Source: Cerasicoccus frondis
GTDB taxonomy: Bacteria > Verrucomicrobiota > Verrucomicrobiia > Opitutales > Cerasicoccaceae
Reading direction: 5' to 3'
Length of the DNA stretch: 64,000 nucleotides
Assembly: GCA_031296915.1 (NCBI GenBank)
Contig: JAVDPC010000029.1
Coordinates: 1-64,000 of the forward strand
Below the pieces are notes generated by a model. That model saw nothing but the letters and a program-made list of their open reading frames with translations, was not told the DNA's origin and made no database searches. The position numbers and the translations under genes are program-made. Position 1 is the first letter of the stretch. Each line of letters opens with the position of its first letter. Shown one piece after another: positions 38,422 to 47,621 of this stretch.

Positions 38422-40020
38422 CTAAAGGTTGTTCATGTCGATTTCGATCACCTTGCCGCCACTGAGCTCGGAGCGAATACGCGGCGCCAAGGGGCTCTTG
38501 GGATTGTCCTCAACATAGTCGCGCAAGATCGCCTCACGCTCCGGAAATTGTCGCTCGCGCAGCAAAATCACCACTGCACTGCGTTGCATCGCGAGGTCTG
38601 GATCTTCAAGAGACGCCGCCACAATGTCCGTCCAGCCATCAACCTGCATCGCACTGACAGCCTCCATCGCAGCCACGCGCACATCGACCGCTTCGTCGAG
38701 CATCAGGTCAAGCAAGAGGTTTTCCGCCTCCTTGCGCGGCTGCCGGAGCGCCATCTGCACGAGCGAAGCACGCACATCGGGATACGGGTTGTCCAGCAGC
38801 GTGAACACCAAGTCCTCAGACACTAATTCCGGTCGCGCATAATAATGCGTGACGGCCATCGTGCGAATCTCCTGGCTGGAGTCGGTCAGCAAACGCTTCA
38901 TGATCTCCGGATGCTCACCTGCGAGGTTTAAATTGAGGAACAGACGCACGGCCTCCGCGCGAAGCACCGAGCTACGCAGCTCGGTCAACTTGGGCGCCAG
39001 CGGCTCGGCCAGTTCTCGATAGTTGCGCAAGATTTGTAAGAGACGTTGGCCTTGATCCTGCGTCAAACGATCTGCAGCGAGCGCCTGGATCAGCCAATTT
39101 AATTCCTGTGGATCACCTGACCAGCGAAACAACGCCAAATGCGCCTCAGCGGAAATCTCTGCATTGTCCGATGCGGCAATCTGCTGAAGCAGCGCCACGC
39201 CTTGTGGCGAGCCACGGCGGCCGAGTTCCGCAGTCAACCGTTGCAATGCAGCGGGATCATCTCCGTCGACAATGGACTGAGCGGGCTCAGCCCACACCTC
39301 TGGGTCGGCATAACTAATTGCCAACGGAATGGCGTCAAGCCGCACCCCACGGTCAGGATCGCTCATGAGCGTCACAAACACCTCCGGCGAAATGTTCACA
39401 CTCAGGTTATTAAAGTTAATCAACGCATTGCGACGCACTAAAGCATCCTCATCGTGAAAAGCGCCCTTGAGCGCGCCACGAACTTTCGGGCTCAGCTCTT
39501 GATTACGCATATCCGGGCGAATCATACGCGCCGTGCGCCAAATGCTCATGAGCTGTGGGATCATGGCCGACACCATGCGGCGCACCTCCACGTCCTCATC
39601 GGCAATGTGCAGCAAAATCGGTTCCACGTTCTGCGCTGGCAATCCGTTACGCCACTCCGCAATCGACACCAACGCCGCGCGGCGAACACGCGCACTGGGG
39701 TCACCCATCGCGCGGATCACGGCTTGCTTGGCTTGACGGGCGTGATACTTACCCAGCAACATGGCGGCGCCTGCTCGCAGCTCAGCATTGTCGGATTGCA
39801 GGTCCTGCAAAGCGCGATTGATTGTGTCCCGCTCTTGCACCGTCAGTTTCGGCTCGGGCAGTAGCTCAGGCGGCAACATGGAGCGATCAAACTGATTACT
39901 CTGCGCGATCACCGAGGACGCTAACAACAAGCTAGCCAAGCCAAGAGAAAACAAACGAGCGCCAACATTGACTAATCCAGCCTTCCGCGCATTTCCCGTA
40001 TCCTGTTTCTCAAATCGCAT
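38422..40020 (-). CDS. HEAT-repeat periplasmic protein
   Basis: 532 aa from the ATG at 40020. A signal-peptide-like segment (FSLGLASLLLASSVIA) is followed by about 13 tandem alpha-helical HEAT-like repeats (for example PSARVRRAALVSIAEW and DPDRGVRLDAIPLAIS). Such solenoids act as protein-binding scaffolds. It follows the VWA-like membrane gene by 12 bp and is probably its operon partner. The ligand is unknown. Confidence 0.8.
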   Translation of the reverse strand: MRFEKQDTGNARKAGLVNVGARLFSLGLASLLLASSVIAQSNQFDRSMLPPELLPEPKLTVQERDTINRALQDLQSDNAELRAGAAMLLGKYHARQAKQAVIRAMGDPSARVRRAALVSIAEWRNGLPAQNVEPILLHIADEDVEVRRMVSAMIPQLMSIWRTARMIRPDMRNQELSPKVRGALKGAFHDEDALVRRNALINFNNLSVNISPEVFVTLMSDPDRGVRLDAIPLAISYADPEVWAEPAQSIVDGDDPAALQRLTAELGRRGSPQGVALLQQIAASDNAEISAEAHLALFRWSGDPQELNWLIQALAADRLTQDQGQRLLQILRNYRELAEPLAPKLTELRSSVLRAEAVRLFLNLNLAGEHPEIMKRLLTDSSQEIRTMAVTHYYARPELVSEDLVFTLLDNPYPDVRASLVQMALRQPRKEAENLLLDLMLDEAVDVRVAAMEAVSAMQVDGWTDIVAASLEDPDLAMQRSAVVILLRERQFPEREAILRDYVEDNPKSPLAPRIRSELSGGKVIEIDMNNL

Positions 40021-40032
40021 GATCAATCTACC

Positions 40033-42204
40033 CTAACGCAGCCCAAGGCTACGCCGCCAGAACCATTCAATGCCAAATACTGCCAATAAGGCCAGCAGAA
40101 ACGCGAAATTCCGCGTCCAATGCGTCCGCTCTTCGATCAGTGGAATGCTGCTGGAAAGCCTCAGCTCGTCAATATCGTCCAACTCCTGCCAAGTGAAGTA
40201 CTCGCCACCAGTAATCCGCGCCACGTCGCGTAAAACGCTTTCACGGAAGCGAAGATCTTCGTTTTCACGTCCGGCGCGGCGCGCGGCAAAATAAGCCGTG
40301 TGCTGCAAAACCTCGCCATCCGGGAATTCAATTTCGTAATCGACACGATACTCACCGGGCTGGTCCAGCAATGCGTCACCCGCGAAATGCCCTGGGTCCG
40401 CCGCTTCCGGGATCAAGTCCACTTCGGGCAAAATATCGCCGTTGGGCGCGGTAACGGTCGCGCGGATGCGGGCGTCTTCAGAGGGACGGAAATCACTGCC
40501 GCGCACTTCGATGTCCAAGGCTACTGGACCGCCCAGACTCACCACTTCGCCCTGGAGCGGCAATTCAACGCGAGGCTTGCCTCCCATCGCCAACCAGGCA
40601 ACCAACTGCTGCCAAAATGCGGTGTGCTGCTCGTTTTCACGCGCACTGGTCAACGCCCAGCGCCAGGTGCTTTCAGTGCCCAGGTAGGCGACACGGCCCG
40701 CGCCGTAAGCATGAACGGCCAACACCGGTAGCCCAGGGCGCTCAGTCTCCGCTGCGACCCGCGCACCCAACGACAAGCCCGCTGGCTGGAAAAACAACGT
40801 CTCCGCAGGCAAATAGGGACCAGGAGGCATAGACAAGACGCCGGCCTTGGCGTCCTTAAACACCGGTTGCGGCGCGAGCTCGATCGGCGTTTGCTTCAAA
40901 ACGCGGCCCAACTCGCCCTCGCGGACGGGCAGCAAAGCCTTCAGGTCTTCCGGCATTTCATTAGGATCGCCGAGAAACAGCGCCCCCCCTCCCCGTCGCA
41001 GCAGATAATCTCGCAGCCCCTCGCGGGACTCGGGTTTCATCGCGTTTACGGCGGAGATATCCACGATCAGCACTGAGTGCGGAAAGAGTTCTTCCGAGCT
41101 TTCAGGAAATCCGGTCGCCGTTTCATCCATAGCGTCCCCATCGCCAAAGCCCTGTTTATAAAAGCGCTCGGGGCCGGTCTGAATAATGCACAGCCGCTGC
41201 AATTGGTCGTCGTCGCCAAGCGCCTGCTGCAAATAACGCCAAAACGGCCCCAGCCGCGCGCTCAGGTAGAGCAGGCTCTGGTTTTGCGGCAAGGTAATGT
41301 CCACCGCCGCATAATCCAAGTCGTTGGCGCGGTTATAATCACCAGTGGCAGGCGTCTTGAGCATCGCACGGTAAACTTGCAATCCTGGCGCTTCCGGGAT
41401 CGTGCTGAAAGTGACTTGGCTTTCCTGACCAGCCGGCAATTCCAACGCTTGGGATTCAATTAATACATCCTGCGCAAAAAGTTGCACCTCGGCCTTGCGC
41501 GCCTCACTGAAGTAATTGTTCACGGAAACCGTCAGCGTCAGCGGTTCGCCCAACGGAGCGGACTCGGGAGCGCTGGAAAACTGAACCGCAATGTCGCCCG
41601 GCGGGGTTGGCTCACCGATGCCCACGACGCTGATCGGAATGCCCGCTTCGCGCCAAGCCACAGCGGCGTCGGGTAAGCGCTCGCCTTGTAAGTTAATGCC
41701 GTCGCTCAGCAACAAGGCGCCCCCCAGTTGCGCGCTGTCTAGAGTCCGCGTGTTCAGAAGCTGGTTCAGCCCGTTGCCCAATGCGGTGTCGCCGCTGCGG
41801 GCCGACCAATCCGCGCCAGCTTGCCAACCAGCCGCAATCGTCGAAGGCTCCAGCGCATATTGCTCTGCCAAACGCGCCCAGAGATTGTCCTCGGCATCGG
41901 TCTTCAGGGCCTCCTGCAGCACCCCCAAGCGAGTCTGCGCTTTCGCCAAATCAGCCGTTTCCATGCTCCGGGAAACATCGCCGACAATCGCCACTGCAAA
42001 TTGACTCGCGTCCGGTAACTGCCGCGAAACAAAGGGATTGAGCAACAACAGGACGATCAACCCCACACCGACCACGCGTAATGCCGCCAGCCCCCAGGCC
42101 GCATTTTTCATGACGGGGGGACGTTTCCACAGCGCCCAACCCGCCGCCGCCAAACCCGCCAGCATAATGGCCAAAGCGGGGAATGGGGTATCGAAGCCGG
42201 TCAT
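40033..42204 (-). CDS. VWA-like membrane protein with glutamine amidotransferase-like middle region
   Basis: 723 aa. Two transmembrane helices at the N-terminus (about 8-26 and 38-58), one near the C-terminus (FAFLLALLAVFGIEWFW). Residues 65-200 have a VWA-like start (AIVGDVSRSME, with a DxSxS-type MIDAS pattern). The middle (LPFREGL/ARVAYLGTEST) resembles GATase1-like domains found in planctomycete and verrucomicrobial BatA-type proteins. It precedes the HEAT gene. No MoxR ATPase is adjacent. Function inferred only as a surface or periplasmic scaffold. Confidence 0.75.
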   Translation of the reverse strand: MTGFDTPFPALAIMLAGLAAAGWALWKRPPVMKNAAWGLAALRVVGVGLIVLLLLNPFVSRQLPDASQFAVAIVGDVSRSMETADLAKAQTRLGVLQEALKTDAEDNLWARLAEQYALEPSTIAAGWQAGADWSARSGDTALGNGLNQLLNTRTLDSAQLGGALLLSDGINLQGERLPDAAVAWREAGIPISVVGIGEPTPPGDIAVQFSSAPESAPLGEPLTLTVSVNNYFSEARKAEVQLFAQDVLIESQALELPAGQESQVTFSTIPEAPGLQVYRAMLKTPATGDYNRANDLDYAAVDITLPQNQSLLYLSARLGPFWRYLQQALGDDDQLQRLCIIQTGPERFYKQGFGDGDAMDETATGFPESSEELFPHSVLIVDISAVNAMKPESREGLRDYLLRRGGGALFLGDPNEMPEDLKALLPVREGELGRVLKQTPIELAPQPVFKDAKAGVLSMPPGPYLPAETLFFQPAGLSLGARVAAETERPGLPVLAVHAYGAGRVAYLGTESTWRWALTSARENEQHTAFWQQLVAWLAMGGKPRVELPLQGEVVSLGGPVALDIEVRGSDFRPSEDARIRATVTAPNGDILPEVDLIPEAADPGHFAGDALLDQPGEYRVDYEIEFPDGEVLQHTAYFAARRAGRENEDLRFRESVLRDVARITGGEYFTWQELDDIDELRLSSSIPLIEERTHWTRNFAFLLALLAVFGIEWFWRRSLGLR

Positions 42205-42338
42205 GGAAAAGGATTTAGAAACAAATGGTTTTAACTACGAATGGCGCGAAAGCACGCGAATTTCAAACTGTGAATTAGAAATTATCTGCCTGCTCCAGCC
42301 AATTCCGCCCCTGTTCGCGAGAATCGTAGTTTATCAGA

Positions 42339-43121
42339 TCACCGTGCACGCAGCGTGAACTGCTCACACTTGGTGGCGATGCCTAGTTCGACATCTATAT
42401 CAACCAAAGTTCCACAAATGCGCACATCATTCGTCGCCACGGGCCAAACACGAGGTAGGCCATCAAGGAAGCGTAGGACGATCGGCTGAATTTCGCGGCC
42501 CAAAATGCTTTCATAGGGGCCGGTCATCCCGGCGTCGGTGTGGTAAGCCGTGCCCCGTGTCAGGATTGTCGCATCGCCCGTTGGAATGTGCGTGTGCGTG
42601 CCCACCACCATTTGAGCGCGGCCATCCAGGTACCAGCCCATGGCGACTTTTTCCGAAGTGGTTTCGGCGTGAATTTCAGCCAAAATCGCGTCGCATTGCC
42701 CGTCCAATTCGGCGATCTTGGCGTCCGCGCAGCGAAACGGGCAGTCCGCATTGGTTTTCATGAACGTGCGTCCCAATACGGTGAACACGCCCAGCTTCAT
42801 GCCTTTGCGCTCAATGATAAGATGCGTGCGACCAGGGTTTTCGGGGGGGAGGTTCGCCGGGCGACAAACACTGGCCAACGTCCCGATTTCATCCACAAAT
42901 CCACGCTGATCCCAGACATGATCGCCCAAGGTAATGCCGTCGACTGCCGAATCCAGAATCTCGCCAGCGATTTTACCCGTGAGCCCCGAACCGGCGGCGG
43001 CGTTCTCACCATTGGCCACGACGAAATCGAGCTCCAGCTCCTCCCGGAGTAATTGAACCTGGGCTTTGACAAATGCCCGCCCGGGCTTTCCGACGATGTC
43101 GCCAATGAATAAAATGCGCAT
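42339..43121 (-). CDS. YmdB-type metallophosphoesterase (TIGR00282)
   Basis: 260 aa from MRILFIGDIVGKPGR; a longer start at 43136 is possible. Metal-binding motifs: GDIVGKPGR, NGENAA, GDHVWD, GTHTHIPT and MTGPYES. YmdB homologues hydrolyse 2',3'-cyclic nucleotides. A palindrome CCCCATGC(AC)GCATGGGG (43123-43140) sits immediately upstream of the start and may affect translation. Confidence 0.9.
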   Translation of the reverse strand: MRILFIGDIVGKPGRAFVKAQVQLLREELELDFVVANGENAAAGSGLTGKIAGEILDSAVDGITLGDHVWDQRGFVDEIGTLASVCRPANLPPENPGRTHLIIERKGMKLGVFTVLGRTFMKTNADCPFRCADAKIAELDGQCDAILAEIHAETTSEKVAMGWYLDGRAQMVVGTHTHIPTGDATILTRGTAYHTDAGMTGPYESILGREIQPIVLRFLDGLPRVWPVATNDVRICGTLVDIDVELGIATKCEQFTLRAR

Positions 43122-43122
43122 G

Positions 43123-43140
43123 CCCCATGCACGCATGGGG
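43123..43140. repeat. 18-bp palindrome at the YmdB start
   Basis: Perfect inverted repeat with arms 43123-43130 and 43133-43140. It contains an alternative ATG for the gene at 43136 and ends 1 bp before the chosen ATG. Confidence 0.8.
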
Positions 43141-43170
43141 AGGTTAAAGTTTAAAGGTTAAAGTTTGATG
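43139..43170. repeat. Tandem GGTTAAAGTTT repeat, left flank of NmrA-like gene
   Basis: Two copies of the unit AGGTTAAAGTTT in tandem. An inverted, slightly divergent copy (43911-43929) lies on the other side of the gene at 43188-43871. Confidence 0.7.
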
Positions 43171-43187
43171 TAACCATTGCGACGCCC

Positions 43188-43871
43188 CTAACTTTCCACG
43201 GCGAGAGCCGATTCCGACTGGCAGCTCACAATAGCCGGCGCTTCGTGGATCAGCGAATCGTCTTCCAACGCCGCAACCATGAATAGTGCAAAATCGATGC
43301 GCCGCGTAAGGTTGCTTTTGAGTATCTCGTCACCCACGTGGTGCGACCATGCAGGCAAGCCCTCGCTCTCGCCCTCCTCCAAATCGCTGCCACGGACTAC
43401 GGTCCAGCGCCGATCACTCGCAAAGATACGACGACAGGCCTCGACCTGATCATCAATGTCCACCAGTCGCAGGAAGCGCGTGATTTTACTCACGACTGTA
43501 AGCATTGTCGTGAATAGTTTCGAATACTGGTCCTGCCCGTCCTTGGTAATGTGCCAGCCACAGGAGAATACGAGGCGCGCATCCGGCTCGGCAAAATCCA
43601 ACACCGCCTGCGCCGTCCCAGAAGAATAGTCATCCACGCCCCACGGCACAAGGACAGTCAGCACACCATCGCAGCCCGCAACCGCTTTTTCGATCACCGC
43701 GCGGTCATTGGTCCGGCCCGGGATGATCGTTATCCGGTCCTTGAACGCATCTAGCTTCCCCACACTTTGCGGCCGACACACACCCACCACCTCATAGCCA
43801 CGCTCCAGACAATGCCGGACCATGTATTGACCGAGCTTCCCCGAGGCGCCGATGATGCAGGCTTTACGCAT
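43188..43871 (-). CDS. NmrA-like NAD(P)-binding epimerase/reductase-family protein
   Basis: 227 aa from the ATG at 43871 (upstream in-frame ATG at 43910). Rossmann start MRKACIIGASGKLGQYMV with GASGKLG dinucleotide loop, then an NmrA-like pattern. No clear catalytic YxxxK is visible, so an enzyme or a sensor is possible. It is flanked by inverted copies of a GGTTAAAGTTT repeat. Confidence 0.8.
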   Translation of the reverse strand: MRKACIIGASGKLGQYMVRHCLERGYEVVGVCRPQSVGKLDAFKDRITIIPGRTNDRAVIEKAVAGCDGVLTVLVPWGVDDYSSGTAQAVLDFAEPDARLVFSCGWHITKDGQDQYSKLFTTMLTVVSKITRFLRLVDIDDQVEACRRIFASDRRWTVVRGSDLEEGESEGLPAWSHHVGDEILKSNLTRRIDFALFMVAALEDDSLIHEAPAIVSCQSESALAVES

Positions 43872-43910
43872 GCACGGTAGATTGCGCCACTCCTCACTAA
43901 AGTCCATCAA

Positions 43911-43929
43911 GAGTTTGAACTTTAACCTC
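43911..43929. repeat. Inverted copy of the GGTTAAAGTTT repeat, right flank of NmrA-like gene
   Basis: GAGTTTGAACTTTAACCTC is the reverse complement of GAGGTTAAAGTTCAAACTC, close to the sequence at 43139-43155. Confidence 0.7.
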
Positions 43930-44000
43930 TGCGTGACAAGGTGGTGTGAATAAATCCTTGCCCACTGGCATCCCCCACTCTAGCTTCCCGCGCCCTTGAG

Positions 44001-44054
44001 CCCTACATCCCGCTTTGGGATTGCCTTTGGCGTGCGAATGCCAAGGATGGAGGG
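44001..44054 (+). promoter_or_regulatory. Structured 5' leader candidate of ilvB
   Basis: CCCTACATCC (44001-44010) pairs with GGATGGAGGG (44045-44054), one mismatch, enclosing TTGGC/GCCAA (44027-44031 with 44040-44044). An alternative hairpin ATCCC/GGGAT (44007-44011 with 44017-44021) overlaps the outer stem, so the two are mutually exclusive, as in attenuators. No leucine/valine-rich leader peptide is visible. Confidence 0.35.
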
Positions 44055-44093
44055 TTTTCCACATACGAAAATAACCCAAACACATCGAAGACA

Positions 44094-45869
44094 ATGAAAA
44101 CCGAATCAGTCGTTAACTTCCCGCCACAGGATGAGAAAGGTCCCGCTATGAAAGGCGCTGACGTTCTCGTCGCTTGCCTTGAGCGTGAGGGTGTCGACGT
44201 CGTCTTCGCTTACCCAGGCGGGGCTTCGATGGAGTTGCACCAGGCCCTGACCCGCTCCAACAATATTCGCACCATCCTGCCGCGCCACGAACAAGGCGGC
44301 GGCTTCATGGCGCACGGCTATGCCCGCTCCACCGGCAAGGCCGGCGTCTGCATGGCCACCTCTGGCCCCGGCGCAACGAACCTCATCACCTGCATCGCCG
44401 ACGCATTCATGGACTCGATCCCGCTGGTTGCGATCACTGGCCAGGTGTTCCAGGAACTCATCGGTAAGAGCGCCTTCCAGGAGACCGACTTTTTCGGCAT
44501 GACCTTGCCGATCGTGAAGCACAGCTTCCTCGTCCTCGAAGCTGAAGAGCTGCCTATGATCGTGAAGAAAGCCTTCGAAATCGCTACGACCGGCCGCCCA
44601 GGCCCCGTCGTGATCGACATCCCGAAGGACGTTCAGCAGAAGATCTGGGAGCCTGTGTTCCCTTCGAAGGTTGAAATCCCCGGCATGCGCCCGGTCCCCC
44701 ACGCCTCGGACGCAGAGCTGATCGAGGTCCTCCAGAAAATTGAAAACAGCCAACAGCCCGCGCTCTACATTGGCGGCGGCATCATCTCCTCGGAGTCCAG
44801 CCCTCAACTGCGCGAATTCGCGGAGCTCACCGGCGTGCCCGTTGCGTCGACGCTGATGGGCCTTGGCGCCTTCCCGGCTGACCACCCACAGAGCCTCTAC
44901 TGGTTCGGCATGCATGGCACCGTGGCCGGTAACTGGGCCGTTTGCGACAGCGATGTGCTCATCACCTTGGGCGCCCGATTCGACGACCGCATTACCGGCA
45001 CCGTTTCCAAGTTTGCGCCCAACGCGCACATCGTCCACTTCGACATCGACGAAAGCGAGTTCAATAAGAACAAGTTCGCGCATCAGACCGTTTACACGGA
45101 CGTCAAGTATGCGCTGACCCGGATGATCGAACTCATCAAGGCTGGCCACTTCAAGAAGCCTGACCTGAGCGCCTGGTTCACCACGATCAACCAATGGAAG
45201 CAGGAGCATCCGTATCCCTTCCACTACAAGCCCAGCGAACACATCCTGCAGCAGGACGCGATCAAGACCTTGTTCGAAGTCACCAAGGGTGAGGCGATCA
45301 TCGCCACGGGCGTGGGCCAGCACCAGATGTGGGCGCCGCAGTATTACCACATCAGCGAGCCGCGCACGTTCATCAGCTCTCTCGGCCTTGGCACGATGGG
45401 CTTTGGCTACCCGGCTGCGCTTGGCGCCGCCGTTGCCCACCCGGACAAGCTCGTTGTCGACATCGACGGTGACGGCTCCTTCCTGATGAACATTCAGGAG
45501 CTCGCCACGGCCAAGATCGAAAAGATCAACGCCAAGATTCTGGTTCTGAACAACCAGCACCTCGGCATGGTGGTGCAGTGGGAAGACCGCTTCTACGACG
45601 GCGTTCGCGGCCACACCATTCTCGGCGATCCGAACAACATCGGCGGCCCGGACAACATGGATGCGATTTACCCGGACTACGTAACCGTCGCCCAGGGCTT
45701 CGGCATCCCCGCCAAGCGCGTTTATAAGAAGGAAGACCTCAAGGCCGCCATTGAAGAGATGGTCAACACCGAAGGGCCCTTCCTGCTCGACCTCATCGTG
45801 CCCTACACTGAGCACGTGCTGCCGTTCATCCCACAGAAGAAGTCAGCCAAGGAAATCCTCACCGACTAG
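44094..45869 (+). CDS. ilvB: Acetolactate synthase large subunit
   Basis: 591 aa ThDP-dependent enzyme. AYPGGASMELHQ, the catalytic Glu in RHEQGGGFMAHGYAR, and the ThDP-Mg motif DGDGSFLMNIQELATA are present. It condenses pyruvate to acetolactate, or to acetohydroxybutyrate, for branched-chain amino acids. The small subunit ilvN is not adjacent in the window; the gene ends in its own terminator, so ilvN must be elsewhere. Confidence 0.95.
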   Translation: MKTESVVNFPPQDEKGPAMKGADVLVACLEREGVDVVFAYPGGASMELHQALTRSNNIRTILPRHEQGGGFMAHGYARSTGKAGVCMATSGPGATNLITCIADAFMDSIPLVAITGQVFQELIGKSAFQETDFFGMTLPIVKHSFLVLEAEELPMIVKKAFEIATTGRPGPVVIDIPKDVQQKIWEPVFPSKVEIPGMRPVPHASDAELIEVLQKIENSQQPALYIGGGIISSESSPQLREFAELTGVPVASTLMGLGAFPADHPQSLYWFGMHGTVAGNWAVCDSDVLITLGARFDDRITGTVSKFAPNAHIVHFDIDESEFNKNKFAHQTVYTDVKYALTRMIELIKAGHFKKPDLSAWFTTINQWKQEHPYPFHYKPSEHILQQDAIKTLFEVTKGEAIIATGVGQHQMWAPQYYHISEPRTFISSLGLGTMGFGYPAALGAAVAHPDKLVVDIDGDGSFLMNIQELATAKIEKINAKILVLNNQHLGMVVQWEDRFYDGVRGHTILGDPNNIGGPDNMDAIYPDYVTVAQGFGIPAKRVYKKEDLKAAIEEMVNTEGPFLLDLIVPYTEHVLPFIPQKKSAKEILTD

Positions 45870-45936
45870 CAGCGTCCCGCTGCACCGGAGAGTCGGCCGC
45901 TGGCCGATAGCTGCGAGGCAAACGAAAGTGTTTCGA

Positions 45937-45965
45937 AACGCGTCCCATACGGGGCGCGTTTTTTG
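45937..45965 (+). terminator. Rho-independent terminator of ilvB
   Basis: AACGCGTCCC pairs with GGGGCGCGTT (10 bp including one G-T), then TTTT. Confidence 0.92.
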
Positions 45966-45976
45966 TTTTTACGCGG

Positions 45977-46032
45977 AAGCGGCATCTTGCCGCTTTGGAC
46001 GATTTAGCAAATAAAGCGGCTAGAAGCCGTTT
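45977..46032. repeat. Pair of REP-like hairpins (AAGCGGC family)
   Basis: Hairpin 1: AAGCGGCA (45977-45984), TCT, TGCCGCTT (45988-45995). Hairpin 2: AAGCGGCT (46014-46021), AGA, AGCCGTTT (46025-46032, one G-T). Two similar hairpins 18 bp apart form a BIME-like unit between ilvB and the GT2 gene. Confidence 0.75.
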
Positions 46033-46052
46033 CTACATTCGTACAACAACCC

Positions 46053-46742
46053 CTACTTGAAGAGGTTATACTTCAAAATCGCGTAGATTGCGCGGAAACC
46101 GTCCTTGTAACCAATCTTTTTACCTTCTTCGTAAGTACGGCCATAGTAGGAAATGCCTACCTCGAAAATGCGCACTTTGAGTTTCGCCACCTTTGCGGTA
46201 ATCTCGGGCTCGAAGCCAAAACGATTTTCCTCAACCTCGATCTGGTCAATGATCTCTTTGCGGAAGACCTTGTAGCAGGTTTCCATGTCGGTGAGATTGA
46301 TGTTGGTGAAGGCGTTGGAAAGAAACGTCAGGAACTTGTTGCCCAGCATGTGCCAGTAGTAAACCACGCGATGGGATTCCCCCCCGGCAAAACGCGAGCC
46401 ATAAACGACATCCGCCTTGCCGTCCAGAATCGGCTTGAGTAGCTTGGGGTATTCCTGCGGATCGTATTCCAGGTCCGCATCCTGAATGATGACGATGTCG
46501 CCCGTTGCTGATTTGAAACCAGTGCGCAGCGCGGCGCCCTTGCCCTGATTCACCTCGTGATAAACGATCTGGCTAACTTCCGGCTTTATTTTTGCCTCCA
46601 GAATGTCCCGGGTGCCGTCAGTGGAGTAGTCATCGACGACGATAATTTCCATATCGTCCACGGGCGAAGCTTTCACCGCAGCAATGACAGATTCGATAGT
46701 AGCAGACTCGTTATAACACGGAATAACGATAGATAGTTTCAT
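46053..46742 (-). CDS. Family 2 glycosyltransferase, dolichyl-phosphate sugar synthase-like
   Basis: 229 aa, soluble. GT-A fold with MKLSIVIPCYNE, IIVVDDYSTDGT (nucleotide-sugar binding) and QDADLEYDP (metal-binding DxD). The helix FLSNAFTNINLTDMETCYKVFR is common to DPM1/polyprenyl-phosphate sugar synthases. It may make lipid-linked sugars for envelope glycans; substrate unknown. It follows rsmE on the minus strand. Confidence 0.9.
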   Translation of the reverse strand: MKLSIVIPCYNESATIESVIAAVKASPVDDMEIIVVDDYSTDGTRDILEAKIKPEVSQIVYHEVNQGKGAALRTGFKSATGDIVIIQDADLEYDPQEYPKLLKPILDGKADVVYGSRFAGGESHRVVYYWHMLGNKFLTFLSNAFTNINLTDMETCYKVFRKEIIDQIEVEENRFGFEPEITAKVAKLKVRIFEVGISYYGRTYEEGKKIGYKDGFRAIYAILKYNLFK

Positions 46743-46787
46743 CGCGGGACACCGTATGCGGGCGATCCCCGTAAAAGCGAGGCAAAA

Positions 46788-47501
46788 TCACATCCGTCCC
46801 CAACCGGCCAACAATACAGAAACACTTGCCAGACAAGCAGCTTCCGTTCGCAAGACGCGCTCGCCCAGGCTGGCCAGTTGAAAACCAGCGCCACGCAACA
46901 AATCCCGCTCCTTCGCAGACCAGCCTCGCTCCGCGCCAATGGCGAGCGTGGTCGGTTGCTCAGGCAGATTCAATGATGACAGCGGCCCAACTCCTTCATA
47001 AACATCGAGCGCAGCCTGACCCGGCGTGGCGACAGCGGTAAGGGCATCAGCCAATTTGGGAAAATGCCGCACCTCGGGCAATTGCGTGGCAAAGCCCTGC
47101 TCCGCCCCCTGCCAAAGACGTTCACGCCATTCCTCGCTCGACCAGAGTTTGCTGCTCGCATACGAGGCCTCACCTTTTTCGGCTTGAAAGAAATCCAGTC
47201 CGGCCACCCCGAGACACGCGGCCTCGAAGAGCACGCGGCGTGCAGTTTGCGGACGCGGCACGCCCACCAATAACCGAATCGGGTGTGTGACCGGCGCCTG
47301 CGTTTCCCAAGCGATATCGAGCCGCATGCCAGCGGGGCCATCTTCCACGATTTTGCCCAGGCCGCGCACGCCATTCACCACCCCTACATAGACGGGATCA
47401 CCCACGCCCAGCCGGATCACTTCACGAATGTGCCTCGCGCGGGGGTCGTTGGTCGGAATCAGCGCCGCTTCTTCAGCCGTCTGGAACAAAATGAGATTCA
47501 C
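46788..47501 (-). CDS. rsmE: 16S rRNA (uracil1498-N3)-methyltransferase RsmE
   Basis: 237 aa SPOUT-fold enzyme. The C-terminal AIGAERGWSAKERDLL and LGERVLRTEAA motifs bind SAM. It methylates U1498 of 16S rRNA. It is divergent from the TolC-like gene. Confidence 0.93.
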   Translation of the reverse strand: MNLILFQTAEEAALIPTNDPRARHIREVIRLGVGDPVYVGVVNGVRGLGKIVEDGPAGMRLDIAWETQAPVTHPIRLLVGVPRPQTARRVLFEAACLGVAGLDFFQAEKGEASYASSKLWSSEEWRERLWQGAEQGFATQLPEVRHFPKLADALTAVATPGQAALDVYEGVGPLSSLNLPEQPTTLAIGAERGWSAKERDLLRGAGFQLASLGERVLRTEAACLASVSVLLAGWGRM

Positions 47502-47621
47502 GGCAGCAGCGTCAGGGTTACCTCCCCCCTCGGCAAACCTTTATCACCGCACAACCCGCCTTGGAAAAAGGAAAATGTTTGCCATCCCCCCGCCCTTCCC
47601 GCTTGTTACTCGTTTTTTCGC

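Noticed and set aside
44106..45815. 569-codon open frame antisense to ilvB
   Set aside because: It is the complement of a strongly conserved enzyme gene with GC-rich codons, lacks a recognisable domain, and has no ribosome binding site.
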